NCBI RefSeq assembly: GCF_018449525.1
Contig: NZ_JAAVUS010000002.1
Coordinates: forward strand, 665,172-729,171
Origin: Bradyrhizobium sp. dw_78
GTDB lineage: Bacteria > Pseudomonadota > Alphaproteobacteria > Rhizobiales > Xanthobacteraceae
Length of the DNA stretch: 64,000 nt
Direction: 5' to 3'
Shown: piece by piece, positions 52,539 to 61,354 of the stretch
Layout of the letters: the number at the start of each line of letters is the position of its first letter
How positions within the stretch are numbered: position 1 is the stretch's first letter
Notes under the pieces: generated by a model
Told to the model about the DNA's origin: nothing
Database searches by the model: none
Seen by the model: the letters and a program-made list of their open reading frames with translations, nothing else
Translations under genes and position numbers: made by a program

Positions 52539-52738
52539 GACACACCTCTTAAATAGCTATGTTTAAAAACTACTATAGAAGAGGAGTTCTAGCCAGCAGG
52601 TTTTTGTTTTCGCGCTCGGATGGCGCCAAATTCAGCGCCGATGCATGGATGTAATCACCGCTTGCGCAAAAAATGCGCGAAACCGGCCGCCTCGCATCCC
52701 TGCGAGCATCAATAGCAAAGCGATGGACGTTATAGCCC

Positions 52739-53404
52739 TTAGGACTTTCGCGACTTCCGTCTGCCGGAGGTCGTGCCGACGCTGGCGTTGATCGGCCTGA
52801 CCTGGGCCTCGGCGAGATAGCGCTGCAAGGCGACAGCGCGGTCGCTGGATTCGACAAGGCGTTGCACCATGTCGAGCAGCTGGTCGAACTCTTTCGCGCT
52901 CAGGCAATCGAACTGAATATCGTTGACCTGCCGCTGGGTCGGGGCGAGACGGTCGAGCAACTCGACACCGCGCAACGTCAGCGTCAGGCTAAGCCGACGC
53001 CGATCCGTCGGATGGGACGCCTTTTGAATAAGCCCCTTGGCCATCAGCTTGTTTGTGATTGTCGTAACAAAGGCACCGCTGAGGTGGAGATGGTCGGCGA
53101 CGGCCCGAACGTGGACATCGCCAAGCGCCGACAAATGCCGAATCGAGATGAGGACCGTGTACTCGATGCCGGCCAGGCCGATAACGGCTGCATGCCCGTC
53201 ACGGATGGTCTGGTGCCGGGCCAGGAAGCCCAGCAGGCTATGAACCAGCCGCCGAAACTGGTGATCGGACCCGTTGACCAGCAATTCCCGTCGAGAAATC
53301 GTCAGCGACGTCTGTGTTGGATTCTTGCCGGCCGCCGGTTTCTTTTGCGCCGCAAGAGATGCTGATTTTGCCACCCGGTCTACCCTCGTTTGAGCACTAA
53401 ACAT
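52739..53404 (-). CDS. MarR-family transcriptional regulator
   Basis: From ATG 53404 the product has 221 residues; a longer open frame reaches 53569 without a good ribosome site. A low-complexity N-terminal tail of about 35 residues precedes the MarR winged-helix domain: LSALGDVHVRAVADHLHLSGAFVTTITNKLMAKGLIQKASHPTDRRRLSLTLT (pattern cited), with wing residues DRRR. It ends with a basic tail (TSGRRKSRKS). Family members repress catabolic or efflux genes until a small aromatic ligand binds. It is the only transcription regulator recognised between 33.9 and 64 kb, so local catabolic promoters are its likely targets. Ligand unknown. Confidence 0.9.
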   Translation of the reverse strand: MFSAQTRVDRVAKSASLAAQKKPAAGKNPTQTSLTISRRELLVNGSDHQFRRLVHSLLGFLARHQTIRDGHAAVIGLAGIEYTVLISIRHLSALGDVHVRAVADHLHLSGAFVTTITNKLMAKGLIQKASHPTDRRRLSLTLTLRGVELLDRLAPTQRQVNDIQFDCLSAKEFDQLLDMVQRLVESSDRAVALQRYLAEAQVRPINASVGTTSGRRKSRKS

Positions 53405-53941
53405 TGACTGCTTCGCGTTGCGATTGCAATCGCTTTTCGCGACACGCAATCCGCCTGACAAACGGAAGCCGATCGGATATCCCCGTTCCGGCAACCGCGT
53501 TTCCGCCCGCTCCGCTCTGGCAAAATGTTGGACACGATGCATGTCCCGCGAGCTAATTTTGCCAACCAATCAAGCAACACTTGCGCTGGTCTGTATAGGC
53601 AACGATTCAAAATATCAATTGACACAGCTTCGTGATAAAGCTTTTTTATGAAACATAATTGTGATGATCTATCAGGACGAGAAAGATCATCTCGCTCTGG
53701 CCGCGAGAGGCCGATCTCATGTCGCGCGCGAACAAGGCCGATATCTGCGGAGCTGCAACCCGGCACTGTTCGGGACTTGGCCCGAGGATTGCAAACCGAA
53801 AGTTCGTGACCCTTCCTGCCCAGTTCTTGAAACACCGCCAGAGCCCTTGGATGCAAGCCTTTGCTTGGACGAAAGCCCCAGCCCGTTTTCAATGGCCGCA
53901 TTGAGGTCTGGTTACGCACGAAGTCTTCCGCGGAGATGATG
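53405..53941. other. 537-bp divergent region between MarR and SDR genes
   Basis: It holds the 5' region of the MarR gene (minus) and of an SDR gene (plus). CGAGCTAATTTT occurs at 53549-53560 and AGCTTCGTGATAAAGC follows about 70 bp later, both echoing the motif in other promoter regions of the cluster. Open frames are present on both strands but none is recognisable. Confidence 0.4.
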
Positions 53942-54709
53942 ATGAGTGAAGCGCCTGTCCTGTCTGCTCCTTCATGGACCGATTATGTTCCGTCCGGCCG
54001 CCTGAAGGGACGCCGTATCCTGATCACCGGAGCCGGATCCGGAATCGCGCGCCGGACGGCCGAATTGTTTGCGGAAGAAGGTGCGGCGCTGGCGCTGCTC
54101 GATCGGGACGCCGCGGCTGTACAGGCAACGGGCGACAAGACCGGCGGTCACGCAGTGGTGGCCGATGTCACCGAGGAAGCCTCCGTGAACGCAGCTGTCG
54201 CAACGGCAGCCGAAGCGATGGGCGGTATCGACGGTGTCGTGAACGCCGCCGGAATCTCGGCGCCCGGAAAGCTTGACGAGGTCGATGTCGCCACGTGGCA
54301 GCGTGTCATCGCCGTCAATCTGGTCGGACCATATCTCGTCGTGCGAGCGGCATTGCCGTGGCTGCGCAAAGCCGACTACGCGACAATTGCCAATGTCGCA
54401 TCGGGACAAGGCCTGCTGCCCAACGGACCGAGTGCGTCGGCCTATCATGCCTCCAAGGGCGGCCTGATCAATCTAACGCGTTCGATGGCCAGCGAACTGG
54501 CGCCGAAAATTCGCGTCAACAGCGTTTGTCCGGGCATGGTCGAAACGGCGATGACGCGCGGCCGCACCGGAACCGGCGGGCAATACGCATTGAAGCGAAT
54601 TGGGACCACGCTCGAAGTGGCGCAGGCGCTTCTGTTTGTTTCAAGCAAGGAATCCGCTTTCATCACCGGCGTGGCAATTCCGGTCGATGGCGGCCGGACG
54701 TTTCACTAA
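53942..54709 (+). CDS. Short-chain dehydrogenase/reductase
   Basis: From ATG 53942, the third of three tandem ATGs with GGAG 6 nt upstream, the product has 255 residues. The cofactor motif is TGAGSGIA, followed by NAAG and the active site Ser in NVASGQG and Tyr-Lys in AYHASKGG, all intact. It is an NAD(P)-dependent alcohol or hydroxy-acid dehydrogenase of the FabG-like group. It precedes the second dipeptide-type transporter operon by 220 bp and may oxidise an intermediate of the same pathway. Substrate unknown. Confidence 0.9.
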   Translation: MSEAPVLSAPSWTDYVPSGRLKGRRILITGAGSGIARRTAELFAEEGAALALLDRDAAAVQATGDKTGGHAVVADVTEEASVNAAVATAAEAMGGIDGVVNAAGISAPGKLDEVDVATWQRVIAVNLVGPYLVVRAALPWLRKADYATIANVASGQGLLPNGPSASAYHASKGGLINLTRSMASELAPKIRVNSVCPGMVETAMTRGRTGTGGQYALKRIGTTLEVAQALLFVSSKESAFITGVAIPVDGGRTFH

Positions 54710-54931
54710 AGACAGGTTCCACCAAAGACATTCCGAACAACAGGCGGCGGCCAAAGACAGTGACGGTTGGCAAAAGATTTCGGATGAGATCGGCGCATTT
54801 GCTTGCGGAAGCTGTTTTTACCGCGCCCGCGATTGGGCGCACCCTGAACGCGCGGACCGGAAATGCCGATACACTGACGTTGGTATTTGTGGCCAAAGGG
54901 CAGACCCACGGGGTTTGAGCGGAGCACGATG

Positions 54932-55852
54932 ATGTGGGGCTTCATCGGTCGGCGTATTGCACACAGCATCATCAGCATCATCGGTGCGTCGATCCTGATC
55001 TTCGTGGTCTCCCGCTTGAGCGGCGACCCCGCCGCCCTGCTGCTGCCCGCCGATGCGCCGCAGTCCGCCCTGATCGCCATGCGTAAGACGCTGGGGCTCG
55101 ATCTTCCGATGTGGCGCCAATATCTGATGTTCGCCGGCAGGGCGATCACCGGCGATTTCGGCCAATCCTATAGCTGGCAGATGCCGGCCTTGATGCTGGT
55201 GCTCGAACGTGTACCGGCAACGTTGCAACTCGCATTATCGGCCCTGCTGTTTTCGGTTCTCATTTCGGTGCCGCTCGGAATCCTGTCGGCGGTTCATCGC
55301 GGCGGCTGGATCGACACCTTCGGCAAGAGCTTTGCCATGCTGGGACAGGCCATGCCCGGGTTCTGGGTCGGATTGTTGTTGATCCTGCTGTTCTCGGTGC
55401 GGCTGAACTGGCTGCCTGCCTTCGGGTCCGGCGGCGCCTCGCATCTGATCCTGCCGGCCATTGCGCTCGGCTGGTATCCTGTCGCGGCACAGATGCGCGT
55501 CGTGCGGTCGGCGATGCTGGATGTTCTGGAGAGCGACTATATCCGCATGGGCCGATCGATCGGAGCTCCCGAACGGACGCTGATCTGGAAATATGCCTTT
55601 CGCAACGCCGCGATACCCCTGGTCACGGTTCTCGGCGTGTATTTCGCATCGATGCTGGGCGGAGCGTTCGTGATCGAGGTCATCTTCGCATGGCCCGGTT
55701 TGGGGCGAACCGTCGTCGATGCCGTGTTCGCCCGCGACTTTCCGGTCGTACAGGCCGGCGTTCTCTTCACCTCGATTCTATTCGTCGTGGCCAACCTGCT
55801 TGTCGATCTTTCCTACGGCTTGATTGACCCAAGGATCCGTCACCATGACTGA
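54932..55852 (+). CDS. Dipeptide-type ABC permease (DppB-like), system 2
   Basis: The 306-residue protein begins MWGFIGRRIAHSIISIIGAS and has the EAA loop GAPERTLIWKYAFRNAAIPLVTVLG and the ending VVANLLVDLSYGLIDPRIRHHD. Six membrane segments and DppB length are as expected. GGAG lies 7 nt before ATG 54932; ATG 54929 is an alternative. The next gene overlaps its end by eight bases, so the two are coupled. No binding-protein gene is adjacent; one of the three family 5 proteins could serve. Confidence 0.93.
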   Translation: MWGFIGRRIAHSIISIIGASILIFVVSRLSGDPAALLLPADAPQSALIAMRKTLGLDLPMWRQYLMFAGRAITGDFGQSYSWQMPALMLVLERVPATLQLALSALLFSVLISVPLGILSAVHRGGWIDTFGKSFAMLGQAMPGFWVGLLLILLFSVRLNWLPAFGSGGASHLILPAIALGWYPVAAQMRVVRSAMLDVLESDYIRMGRSIGAPERTLIWKYAFRNAAIPLVTVLGVYFASMLGGAFVIEVIFAWPGLGRTVVDAVFARDFPVVQAGVLFTSILFVVANLLVDLSYGLIDPRIRHHD

Positions 55853-56741
55853 TACGGCCATAACTATCGTTGCCTCCGCGCAGCCGGCTGCGCGAGGCTG
55901 GGTGTCCAGGCTGCGCGGCAAGCGGCTGCCGTGGATCTCGCTGGCCATTTTCGCGCTGATCATCATCGCGGCAACCGGCGGCGAGGCGATTGCGCCCCAT
56001 GATCCGAACGAGCTCAACCTCGCCGCTGCCTTTCGCCCGCCATCCTGGGAGTCCGGAGGCTCTCTCGACTACCTGCTCGGCACCGACAATCTCGGCCGCG
56101 ACATTCTAAGCCGCATCATCGCCGGCGCTCGCGTCTCCATGATCACGTCTTTCTATGCGATCGTCCTGGCCGGCGGGATCGGAGCGCTCGCGGGAATGGT
56201 CGCGGGCTATTTCGGAAAATTCGTCGACACCCTCATCATGCGGATAGTCGATATTCAGATGTCGATTCCGGCATTGGCGTTGGCGCTGATGATCGCGGCC
56301 GTGCTGTCGCCGAGCCTCTCGACGGTCATTGTCGTCATCTCGCTCACTTATTGGACATGGTATGCCCGCATCGTTCGCGGCGAGATCCTATCATTGAAGG
56401 AGCGGGACTACGTCGCCCTGGCAAAGGTGGCCGGTGTATCCACTCCGATGATCTTTTTCCGGCATCTGCTGCCCAATATCATGAACACGCTGCTCGTGCT
56501 GGCGAGCCTGCAGGTCGGCCAGGTGATCATCTTCGAGGCATCGCTCAGCTTTCTCGGGCTCGGCATTCAGAATCCGGACGTGTCGTGGGGCCTGATGCTC
56601 GCGGATGCGCGCAACTACATCACGAATGCCTGGTGGGCGATTACACTCCCAGGCATCGCGATCATGCTGACCTGCCTGTCCGCCAACCTGATCGGCGACT
56701 GGTTGCGCGACACCTTCGATCCCAAGCGAAGGCAGCTCTGA
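55845..56741 (+). CDS. Dipeptide-type ABC permease (DppC-like), system 2
   Basis: The 298-residue protein starts at ATG 55845, overlapping the upstream stop; AAGGA is 9 nt upstream. LLGTDNLGRDILSRIIAGARVSM, the EAA loop KVAGVSTPMIFFRHLLPNIMNTLLVLA and the end LIGDWLRDTFDPK show a DppC-type subunit. The next gene starts one base after its stop. Forms the membrane channel with the preceding DppB-like protein. Confidence 0.93.
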   Translation: MTDTAITIVASAQPAARGWVSRLRGKRLPWISLAIFALIIIAATGGEAIAPHDPNELNLAAAFRPPSWESGGSLDYLLGTDNLGRDILSRIIAGARVSMITSFYAIVLAGGIGALAGMVAGYFGKFVDTLIMRIVDIQMSIPALALALMIAAVLSPSLSTVIVVISLTYWTWYARIVRGEILSLKERDYVALAKVAGVSTPMIFFRHLLPNIMNTLLVLASLQVGQVIIFEASLSFLGLGIQNPDVSWGLMLADARNYITNAWWAITLPGIAIMLTCLSANLIGDWLRDTFDPKRRQL

Positions 56742-56742
56742 C

Positions 56743-57768
56743 ATGACCATCGCTCCATCCGAATCCAACTTTCGCCGGTCCGTCGCCGTGCGCAAGCCTC
56801 TGCTCAGCATCCGAAATCTGCACACCCATCTGTTTCTCGAACGGGGCGTGGTGAAGGCGGTCGACGGCGTGAACCTCGATGTCGGCGAGGGAGAGACGCT
56901 CGGTATTGTCGGCGAGTCCGGTTCGGGCAAGACCATGACCAGTCTCTCGATTTTGCGCCTGCAGCCGAAGGCGAACGGCCGTATCGTCGACGGCTCGATC
57001 GTCCTCGACGGCACCGATCTCACCAAGCTGAGCGAAGAGGAGATCGCCCGCGACTGGCGAGGCAGCAAGATCGCAATGGTTTCGCAGGATCCGCTCACGT
57101 CGCTCAACCCGGTCTTCACGGTCCGCGATCAGGTGGGGGCTCCGTTCCGCTATCACGGACTTGCCAAGGGGCGAGCCATGGTGCGCAAAGCGGTCGAGAC
57201 GGTTCTCGGGCGGGTCCGCATCCCCTCCCCCGCCAAGCGGCTGGACGATTATCCGCATCAATTTTCCGGCGGCATGCGTCAGCGTGTCGTGACGGCCATG
57301 GCGATCGCCTGTTCGCCGCGCCTGTTAATTGCCGACGAGCCGACCAGTGCGCTGGACGTGACGATCCAGGTGCAGATGATGGAGCTGTTCCGGGAGATTC
57401 AGCGCGACACCGGCATCGCCATCATCCTGATTACCCACGATCTCGGCGTCGCCGCGGGCATTTGCGACCGGATTGCCGTCATGTATGCCGGCCGCATCGT
57501 CGAGATTGGCGATGTCCACGAAATCTTCAAGAACCCGGCGCACCCCTATACCAAGGGACTCCTGAATTCGATTCCACACCTTGGGCAGCGGCGGCGCCGG
57601 TTGGATACGATTCCGGGATTGCCGCCGAGCCTCATCGACCCTCCCAAAGGATGCCGCTTCGCGGCCCGCTGCCCGGCGCGGATGGAGCGCTGCGAAGAAT
57701 ATCCGCCCGACTTCGACGTGGCGCCGGGACACAGCGCGGCATGCTGGCTTGCGGAGGGCAAGGCTTGA
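56743..57768 (+). CDS. Dipeptide-type ABC ATPase (DppD-like), system 2
   Basis: The 341-residue ATPase has Walker [11 protein letters not shown]-loop [15 protein letters not shown], signature [16 protein letters not shown], Walker [18 protein letters not shown] and H-loop LITHDLGV. The C terminus has the oligopeptide extension with [15 protein letters not shown] and a late SAACW. These cysteines bind an Fe-S cluster in at least some family members. Energises uptake together with the following ATPase. The length is normal, unlike system 1. Confidence 0.94.
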   Translation: MTIAPSESNFRRSVAVRKPLLSIRNLHTHLFLERGVVKAVDGVNLDVGEGETLGIVGESGSGKTMTSLSILRLQPKANGRIVDGSIVLDGTDLTKLSEEEIARDWRGSKIAMVSQDPLTSLNPVFTVRDQVGAPFRYHGLAKGRAMVRKAVETVLGRVRIPSPAKRLDDYPHQFSGGMRQRVVTAMAIACSPRLLIADEPTSALDVTIQVQMMELFREIQRDTGIAIILITHDLGVAAGICDRIAVMYAGRIVEIGDVHEIFKNPAHPYTKGLLNSIPHLGQRRRRLDTIPGLPPSLIDPPKGCRFAARCPARMERCEEYPPDFDVAPGHSAACWLAEGKA

Positions 57769-57806
57769 TCATCCCCGGCGACCGAGAAGCTGTGGTGCAG
57801 GCGGCA

Positions 57807-58811
57807 ATGGGCAAACCCATTCTCGATGTCGCCAACCTCACGAAGGTCTTCAATATCCGTGGCGGCGGCACGGTGCGTGCCGTGGAAGACGTCAGCTTTT
57901 CCATCCGTCGCGGCGAGACGCTGGCGCTGGTCGGCGAATCCGGCTGCGGCAAGACCACCGTCACCAAATTGTTGCTGGGGCTGGAAAAGCCGTCGTCGGG
58001 GCAGATTGCGTTTGACGGGCTCGATATCGCAACGGCGTCCCGGTCCTCGATCATGAAGTACCGCCGCCAGGTGCAGGCGGTTTTTCAGGATCCTTTTGCC
58101 TCGCTGAATCCGCGGCTGAAGGTCCGCACCATCATCGCGGAACCTCTGATGGCGCACAGCATCGGGGACGCGAAATCACGCAAGGCGCGTGTGCTGGAAC
58201 TGCTCGACGTCGTCGGCCTGCCTTCATCGGCAGCCCATCTCTATCCGCATGAATTTTCCGGCGGACAGCGTCAACGGATTGCGATCGCGCGGGCGCTGGC
58301 GCTGCGGCCGGCCTTCATGATCCTCGACGAGCCGACCTCTGCGCTGGACGTGTCGGTTCGCGCGCAGATCCTCAATCTTCTCGCCGATATTCAGGACGAG
58401 TTTGGACTGACCTATCTTATCGTCGCCCACGACCTTGCCCTGGTGGAGCATTTCAGCTCGGCCGTTGCCGTCATGTATCTCGGCAGCATTGCGGAGCTCG
58501 GATCGACGGAGTCAGTATTCGCCAATCCGCAGCACCCCTATACGCAGGCACTGCTTGCCTCCGTACCGCGGCCCGATCCGGATCACCGCCCTCCGACCGA
58601 CGTGATCCGCGGCGAAATCGGCAGCGCCATATCGCCGCCGACAGGTTGTAAGTTTCATCCGCGGTGTCCGAAAGCCGTGGAGATATGCCGGACGCTCGCT
58701 CCCGTCGATCCCGACTCCCGGCCAGACCGGCTCGTGGCATGCCATCTGGTCCATCCGCCGGCCGGTACCCCGGCCAACCCGGCGATGGCCGGCGCGCAGG
58801 CTCGAGGATGA
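57807..58811 (+). CDS. Dipeptide-type ABC ATPase (DppF-like), system 2
   Basis: From ATG 57807 the product has 334 residues. Walker A is GESGCGKTT, the Q-loop VFQDPFASLNPRL, the signature EFSGGQRQRIAIARAL and the Walker [19 protein letters not shown]. The C-terminal extension has GCKFHPRCPKAVEIC. GTG 57792 or a TTG overlapping the previous stop are alternative starts; the chosen ATG gives the usual PILDVANLTKVF start. It completes transporter 2, whose order is permease, permease, ATPase, ATPase. The convergent hydrolase gene follows after 11 bp. Confidence 0.92.
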   Translation: MGKPILDVANLTKVFNIRGGGTVRAVEDVSFSIRRGETLALVGESGCGKTTVTKLLLGLEKPSSGQIAFDGLDIATASRSSIMKYRRQVQAVFQDPFASLNPRLKVRTIIAEPLMAHSIGDAKSRKARVLELLDVVGLPSSAAHLYPHEFSGGQRQRIAIARALALRPAFMILDEPTSALDVSVRAQILNLLADIQDEFGLTYLIVAHDLALVEHFSSAVAVMYLGSIAELGSTESVFANPQHPYTQALLASVPRPDPDHRPPTDVIRGEIGSAISPPTGCKFHPRCPKAVEICRTLAPVDPDSRPDRLVACHLVHPPAGTPANPAMAGAQARG

Positions 58812-58822
58812 TTGCAGAGCGT

Positions 58823-59524
58823 TCAACCCCCGCGCCACGCCTCGAGCGCTTTATTCACGGCTTCGGGCTGCTCCAGGGTCGACAGATGTCCGCAATTGGC
58901 AATGACAACGAGCGTGCTTCCGGCAATGCCCGCCGCCATTTCCTCCGCATGCTCCTTCGGCGCGAGGAAGTCGCTGTCGCCGACCAGCACAAGCGTCGGA
59001 CATTTGATCGTCGCCAGGGTCGGCCGTGAATCGGCGCGTCCACGGTTCGCCTCCTGCTGGTTGATATAGCCCTGCGGCCCCACTTCTTCCGTCATGCCGC
59101 GATGGGTAGCGCGCAAAACGTCGTCGGTCTGCCGGCTGGGATGAACGTTTCTTGCATAATGCAACGGCGGCAATTCCTTGAATCGACCGTCGCGCGCCAT
59201 CTGGATACGCTCGGCCCGGATCCGGTCGCCTTCGCCGCCGGTGACTTCAGGGCGAGCCGATGTCGAGATGAGGGCGAGATGGGTGACGCGCTCGGGTGCG
59301 CGGCGCATGATTTCAAAGGAGATGAAGCCGCCCATGGAAAGGCCCGCGAGCGCGAAACGCGGCGGAGCTTCGGCCAGGATACGCTCGGCCATGCCGGCGA
59401 TGCTGTTGGGCTGGCGGTGATCGCACACCATGACCGGCCCGAAGCGCCACAGCAGCGGGATCTGGTCCCGGAACAATACGGCTGAACAGTTCAGTCCGGG
59501 AATGAGAAGCGTCGGTACCATCAT
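58823..59524 (-). CDS. Alpha/beta hydrolase
   Basis: From ATG 59524 the product has 233 residues. The nucleophile elbow is GLSMGG (Ser63), an acidic residue is in LVLVGDSDFLAPKEHA, and the His is in IANCGHLSTLEQPEAV. The oxyanion region TLLIPGLNCSAVLF is near the start. It resembles 3-oxoadipate enol-lactonase and C-C hydrolase relatives, but it is short and no pathway marker fixes its substrate, so ester or lactone hydrolysis is only likely. A longer open frame to 59653 exists; ATG 59533 has AGGA too close for efficient use. It is divergent from the HpaB-like gene. Confidence 0.85.
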   Translation of the reverse strand: MMVPTLLIPGLNCSAVLFRDQIPLLWRFGPVMVCDHRQPNSIAGMAERILAEAPPRFALAGLSMGGFISFEIMRRAPERVTHLALISTSARPEVTGGEGDRIRAERIQMARDGRFKELPPLHYARNVHPSRQTDDVLRATHRGMTEEVGPQGYINQQEANRGRADSRPTLATIKCPTLVLVGDSDFLAPKEHAEEMAAGIAGSTLVVIANCGHLSTLEQPEAVNKALEAWRGG

Positions 59525-59596
59525 GGCGGGCATTGTCCTGTTTGTTGAAACGAAACCCAATTCAGCTTCAAGAAACGGGCCAATACAAATTCGGGA

Positions 59597-59607
59597 ATTA
59601 GCTTCCG
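59597..59607. promoter_or_regulatory. Candidate operator AATTAGCTTCC
   Basis: This is the same AATTAGCTTCC core as at 39129-39139, here 72 nt upstream of the hydrolase start (minus strand) and in the divergent region of the HpaB-like gene. Confidence 0.35.
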
Positions 59608-59692
59608 ATCGAACCTTTCTTATCGAATTAGATCGGTGCGCCCAGGCCGCCAAACATCGGGAGTTGACCGAACGCAGATCGATTGGTCTTGT

Positions 59693-59718
59693 AATAGCTT
59701 CGTATGCTAGCTAATAAT
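59693..59718. promoter_or_regulatory. Candidate operator with AATAGCT / AGCTAAT arms
   Basis: AATAGCTTCGTATGCTAGCT begins the element, and the arms AATAGCT and AGCTAAT form a near-perfect inverted repeat. The core TATGCTAGC is shared with 44371-44389. It lies about 70 nt before the HpaB-like start. Confidence 0.4.
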
Positions 59719-59788
59719 GTTTGACATGTTGGCGCCTGATGATGCTCCGCCGGGAAGCCGGCGGGCTGAAAACGGAGAAGGTAGAACC

Positions 59789-61321
59789 ATGAACACGGCG
59801 ATTCTATCTCGCAGCGTGACGGCCTCCGGAGCACCGCAGGTCAAGGACGGCGCGCGCCATGCCGAAAGCGTACGAGATGGGCGGTCTGTCTATTTGGATG
59901 GCAAGCTGATCGGCGACGTGGCCGTGGATCCGGCGTATCGCCATGCCGTCGCTTCCGCCGCCGCGCTGTACGATTACCAGGCCGATCCGAACAATGTCGA
60001 GCGCATGACGTTCGACCTCGGCGGCGGTCATCGCATCAGCCGCGCATGGCAATTGCCCAAAAGCTATGCAGACCTCGTCGAGCGCAGGAAGGCGCTGGTC
60101 GAATGGGCCGAAGTATCCTGCGGATTCCTCGGCCGGTCGCCGGATCACGTCGCCTCGTCGATGTGCGGCATGATGATGGGCATCGAGGTGTTCGATCGTC
60201 ACGATGAAAAGCGGGCGCGCGCATTTCGAGACTGGTTCGACCATGCCCGCAGGAACGATCTGTTTCTGACCTATGTCATCAACAATGTGCAGGGCGACCG
60301 GTCCAAAGCCTTCGGCAGCCAGGGCAAGGGCGCCGAAGACATGGTGGCCCACATCGTGGACGAGGATTCGTCGGGGATCACGATCCGCGGCGCGAAGCTG
60401 TTCGCGACGAGCGCGATCATGGCCAACGAAATTTTCGTCAGTTCGGGGCAGCCTCTGAAGCGGGGTGAAGAGAACCTTGCTTTTTCCTGCGCGCTCCCGA
60501 TGAACGCCAAAGGCATGAAGCTTCTGTCCCGCAAGTCGTTCGAAGCTCATGCCCACGACGAGTTCGACAATCCGCTCTCCTATCGTTTCGACGAGAACGA
60601 CGCCTTGGTGTTCTTTGACGACGTCAAGGTTCCGTGGGAGCGCGTATTTTTGCTGCGCGACACGGACATGTGCCGCGCGCAGCTCCATGATACGCCGGCT
60701 CATATTTATCAAAACTACCAGGCGCAGATCCGGCTGTCGGTGAAGCTGCGCTTCCTGATCGGCTTGGCGCATGGCATCGCGCGAACCATCGGCACGATCA
60801 ATTTCCCGCCGGTCGTCGATACGCTCGGAAAGCTGGCGTCGCAGGCGGCTCTCATCGAGGGCATGGTTTATGGCATGGAAGCCGGCGGCTCGATGCGCGG
60901 TGAGTATTTCTTGCCGAGCACGCATCTGCTCTATGCCTCGCAGGTGCAGTCGCAGGAAATGTATCCGCAGATCATCAGCACGATCCGCGAACTGGCCGGT
61001 GGCGCGCTGCTGATGCTTCCGTCGTCGGTGAACGATTTCGCCGATTCCGATCTGGCGCGCATCATCTCCCTGACTCAGATTTCGCCGGCCATGTCCGGCA
61101 AGGACCGCGTCAAATTGCTGAAGCTGGCGTGGGACGCCGTTGGCTCGGAGTTTGCATCCCGTCATCTCCAGTATGAAATGTTCTATGCGGGCGCTCAGTA
61201 CGTTACCCGCGGCCACAGCTATCGCACTTACGACTGGAACAAGGCTTCGAATATGGCGGAGAGATTGATGAGCAATTACCCGTCGCCCGTCTCCGCCGGC
61301 CTGGACACTCAGGAAAATTGA
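59789..61321 (+). CDS. HpaB-family flavin monooxygenase (4-hydroxyphenylacetate 3-hydroxylase-like)
   Basis: From ATG 59789 the product has 510 residues. The HpaB N-terminal domain has VRDGRSVYLDGKLIGDVAVDPAYR, followed by the acyl-CoA dehydrogenase-like body (GIEVFDRHDEKRARAFRDWF, RGAKLFATSAIMANEIFVSS, VFFDDVKVPWERVFL) and the C-terminal helix region ending YAGAQYVTRGHSYRTYDW. Such enzymes use reduced flavin from a separate reductase to hydroxylate phenols; the reductase at 48011 is the likely partner. Vinylacetyl-CoA isomerase/dehydratase is a related fold but is less likely in an oxygenase cluster. GGAGAAGG precedes the start. The P450 gene follows after 33 bp. Confidence 0.9.
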   Translation: MNTAILSRSVTASGAPQVKDGARHAESVRDGRSVYLDGKLIGDVAVDPAYRHAVASAAALYDYQADPNNVERMTFDLGGGHRISRAWQLPKSYADLVERRKALVEWAEVSCGFLGRSPDHVASSMCGMMMGIEVFDRHDEKRARAFRDWFDHARRNDLFLTYVINNVQGDRSKAFGSQGKGAEDMVAHIVDEDSSGITIRGAKLFATSAIMANEIFVSSGQPLKRGEENLAFSCALPMNAKGMKLLSRKSFEAHAHDEFDNPLSYRFDENDALVFFDDVKVPWERVFLLRDTDMCRAQLHDTPAHIYQNYQAQIRLSVKLRFLIGLAHGIARTIGTINFPPVVDTLGKLASQAALIEGMVYGMEAGGSMRGEYFLPSTHLLYASQVQSQEMYPQIISTIRELAGGALLMLPSSVNDFADSDLARIISLTQISPAMSGKDRVKLLKLAWDAVGSEFASRHLQYEMFYAGAQYVTRGHSYRTYDWNKASNMAERLMSNYPSPVSAGLDTQEN

Positions 61322-61354
61322 TCGTTTGAATCGCGCGCATCGAGGGAAGTGCTC

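Noticed and set aside
53380..53919. 180-codon minus-strand open frame upstream of the MarR gene
   Set aside because: No family recognised and no ribosome site; it lies in the divergent promoter region.
59804..61216. 470-codon antisense open frame opposite the HpaB-like gene
   Set aside because: The composition is typical of shadow translation and no conserved motif was seen.
59789..61321. Vinylacetyl-CoA isomerase/4-hydroxybutyryl-CoA dehydratase as the function of the HpaB-like protein
   Set aside because: The fold is shared, but the neighbours are oxygenases and electron carriers and a flavin reductase is in the cluster, which favours monooxygenase activity.
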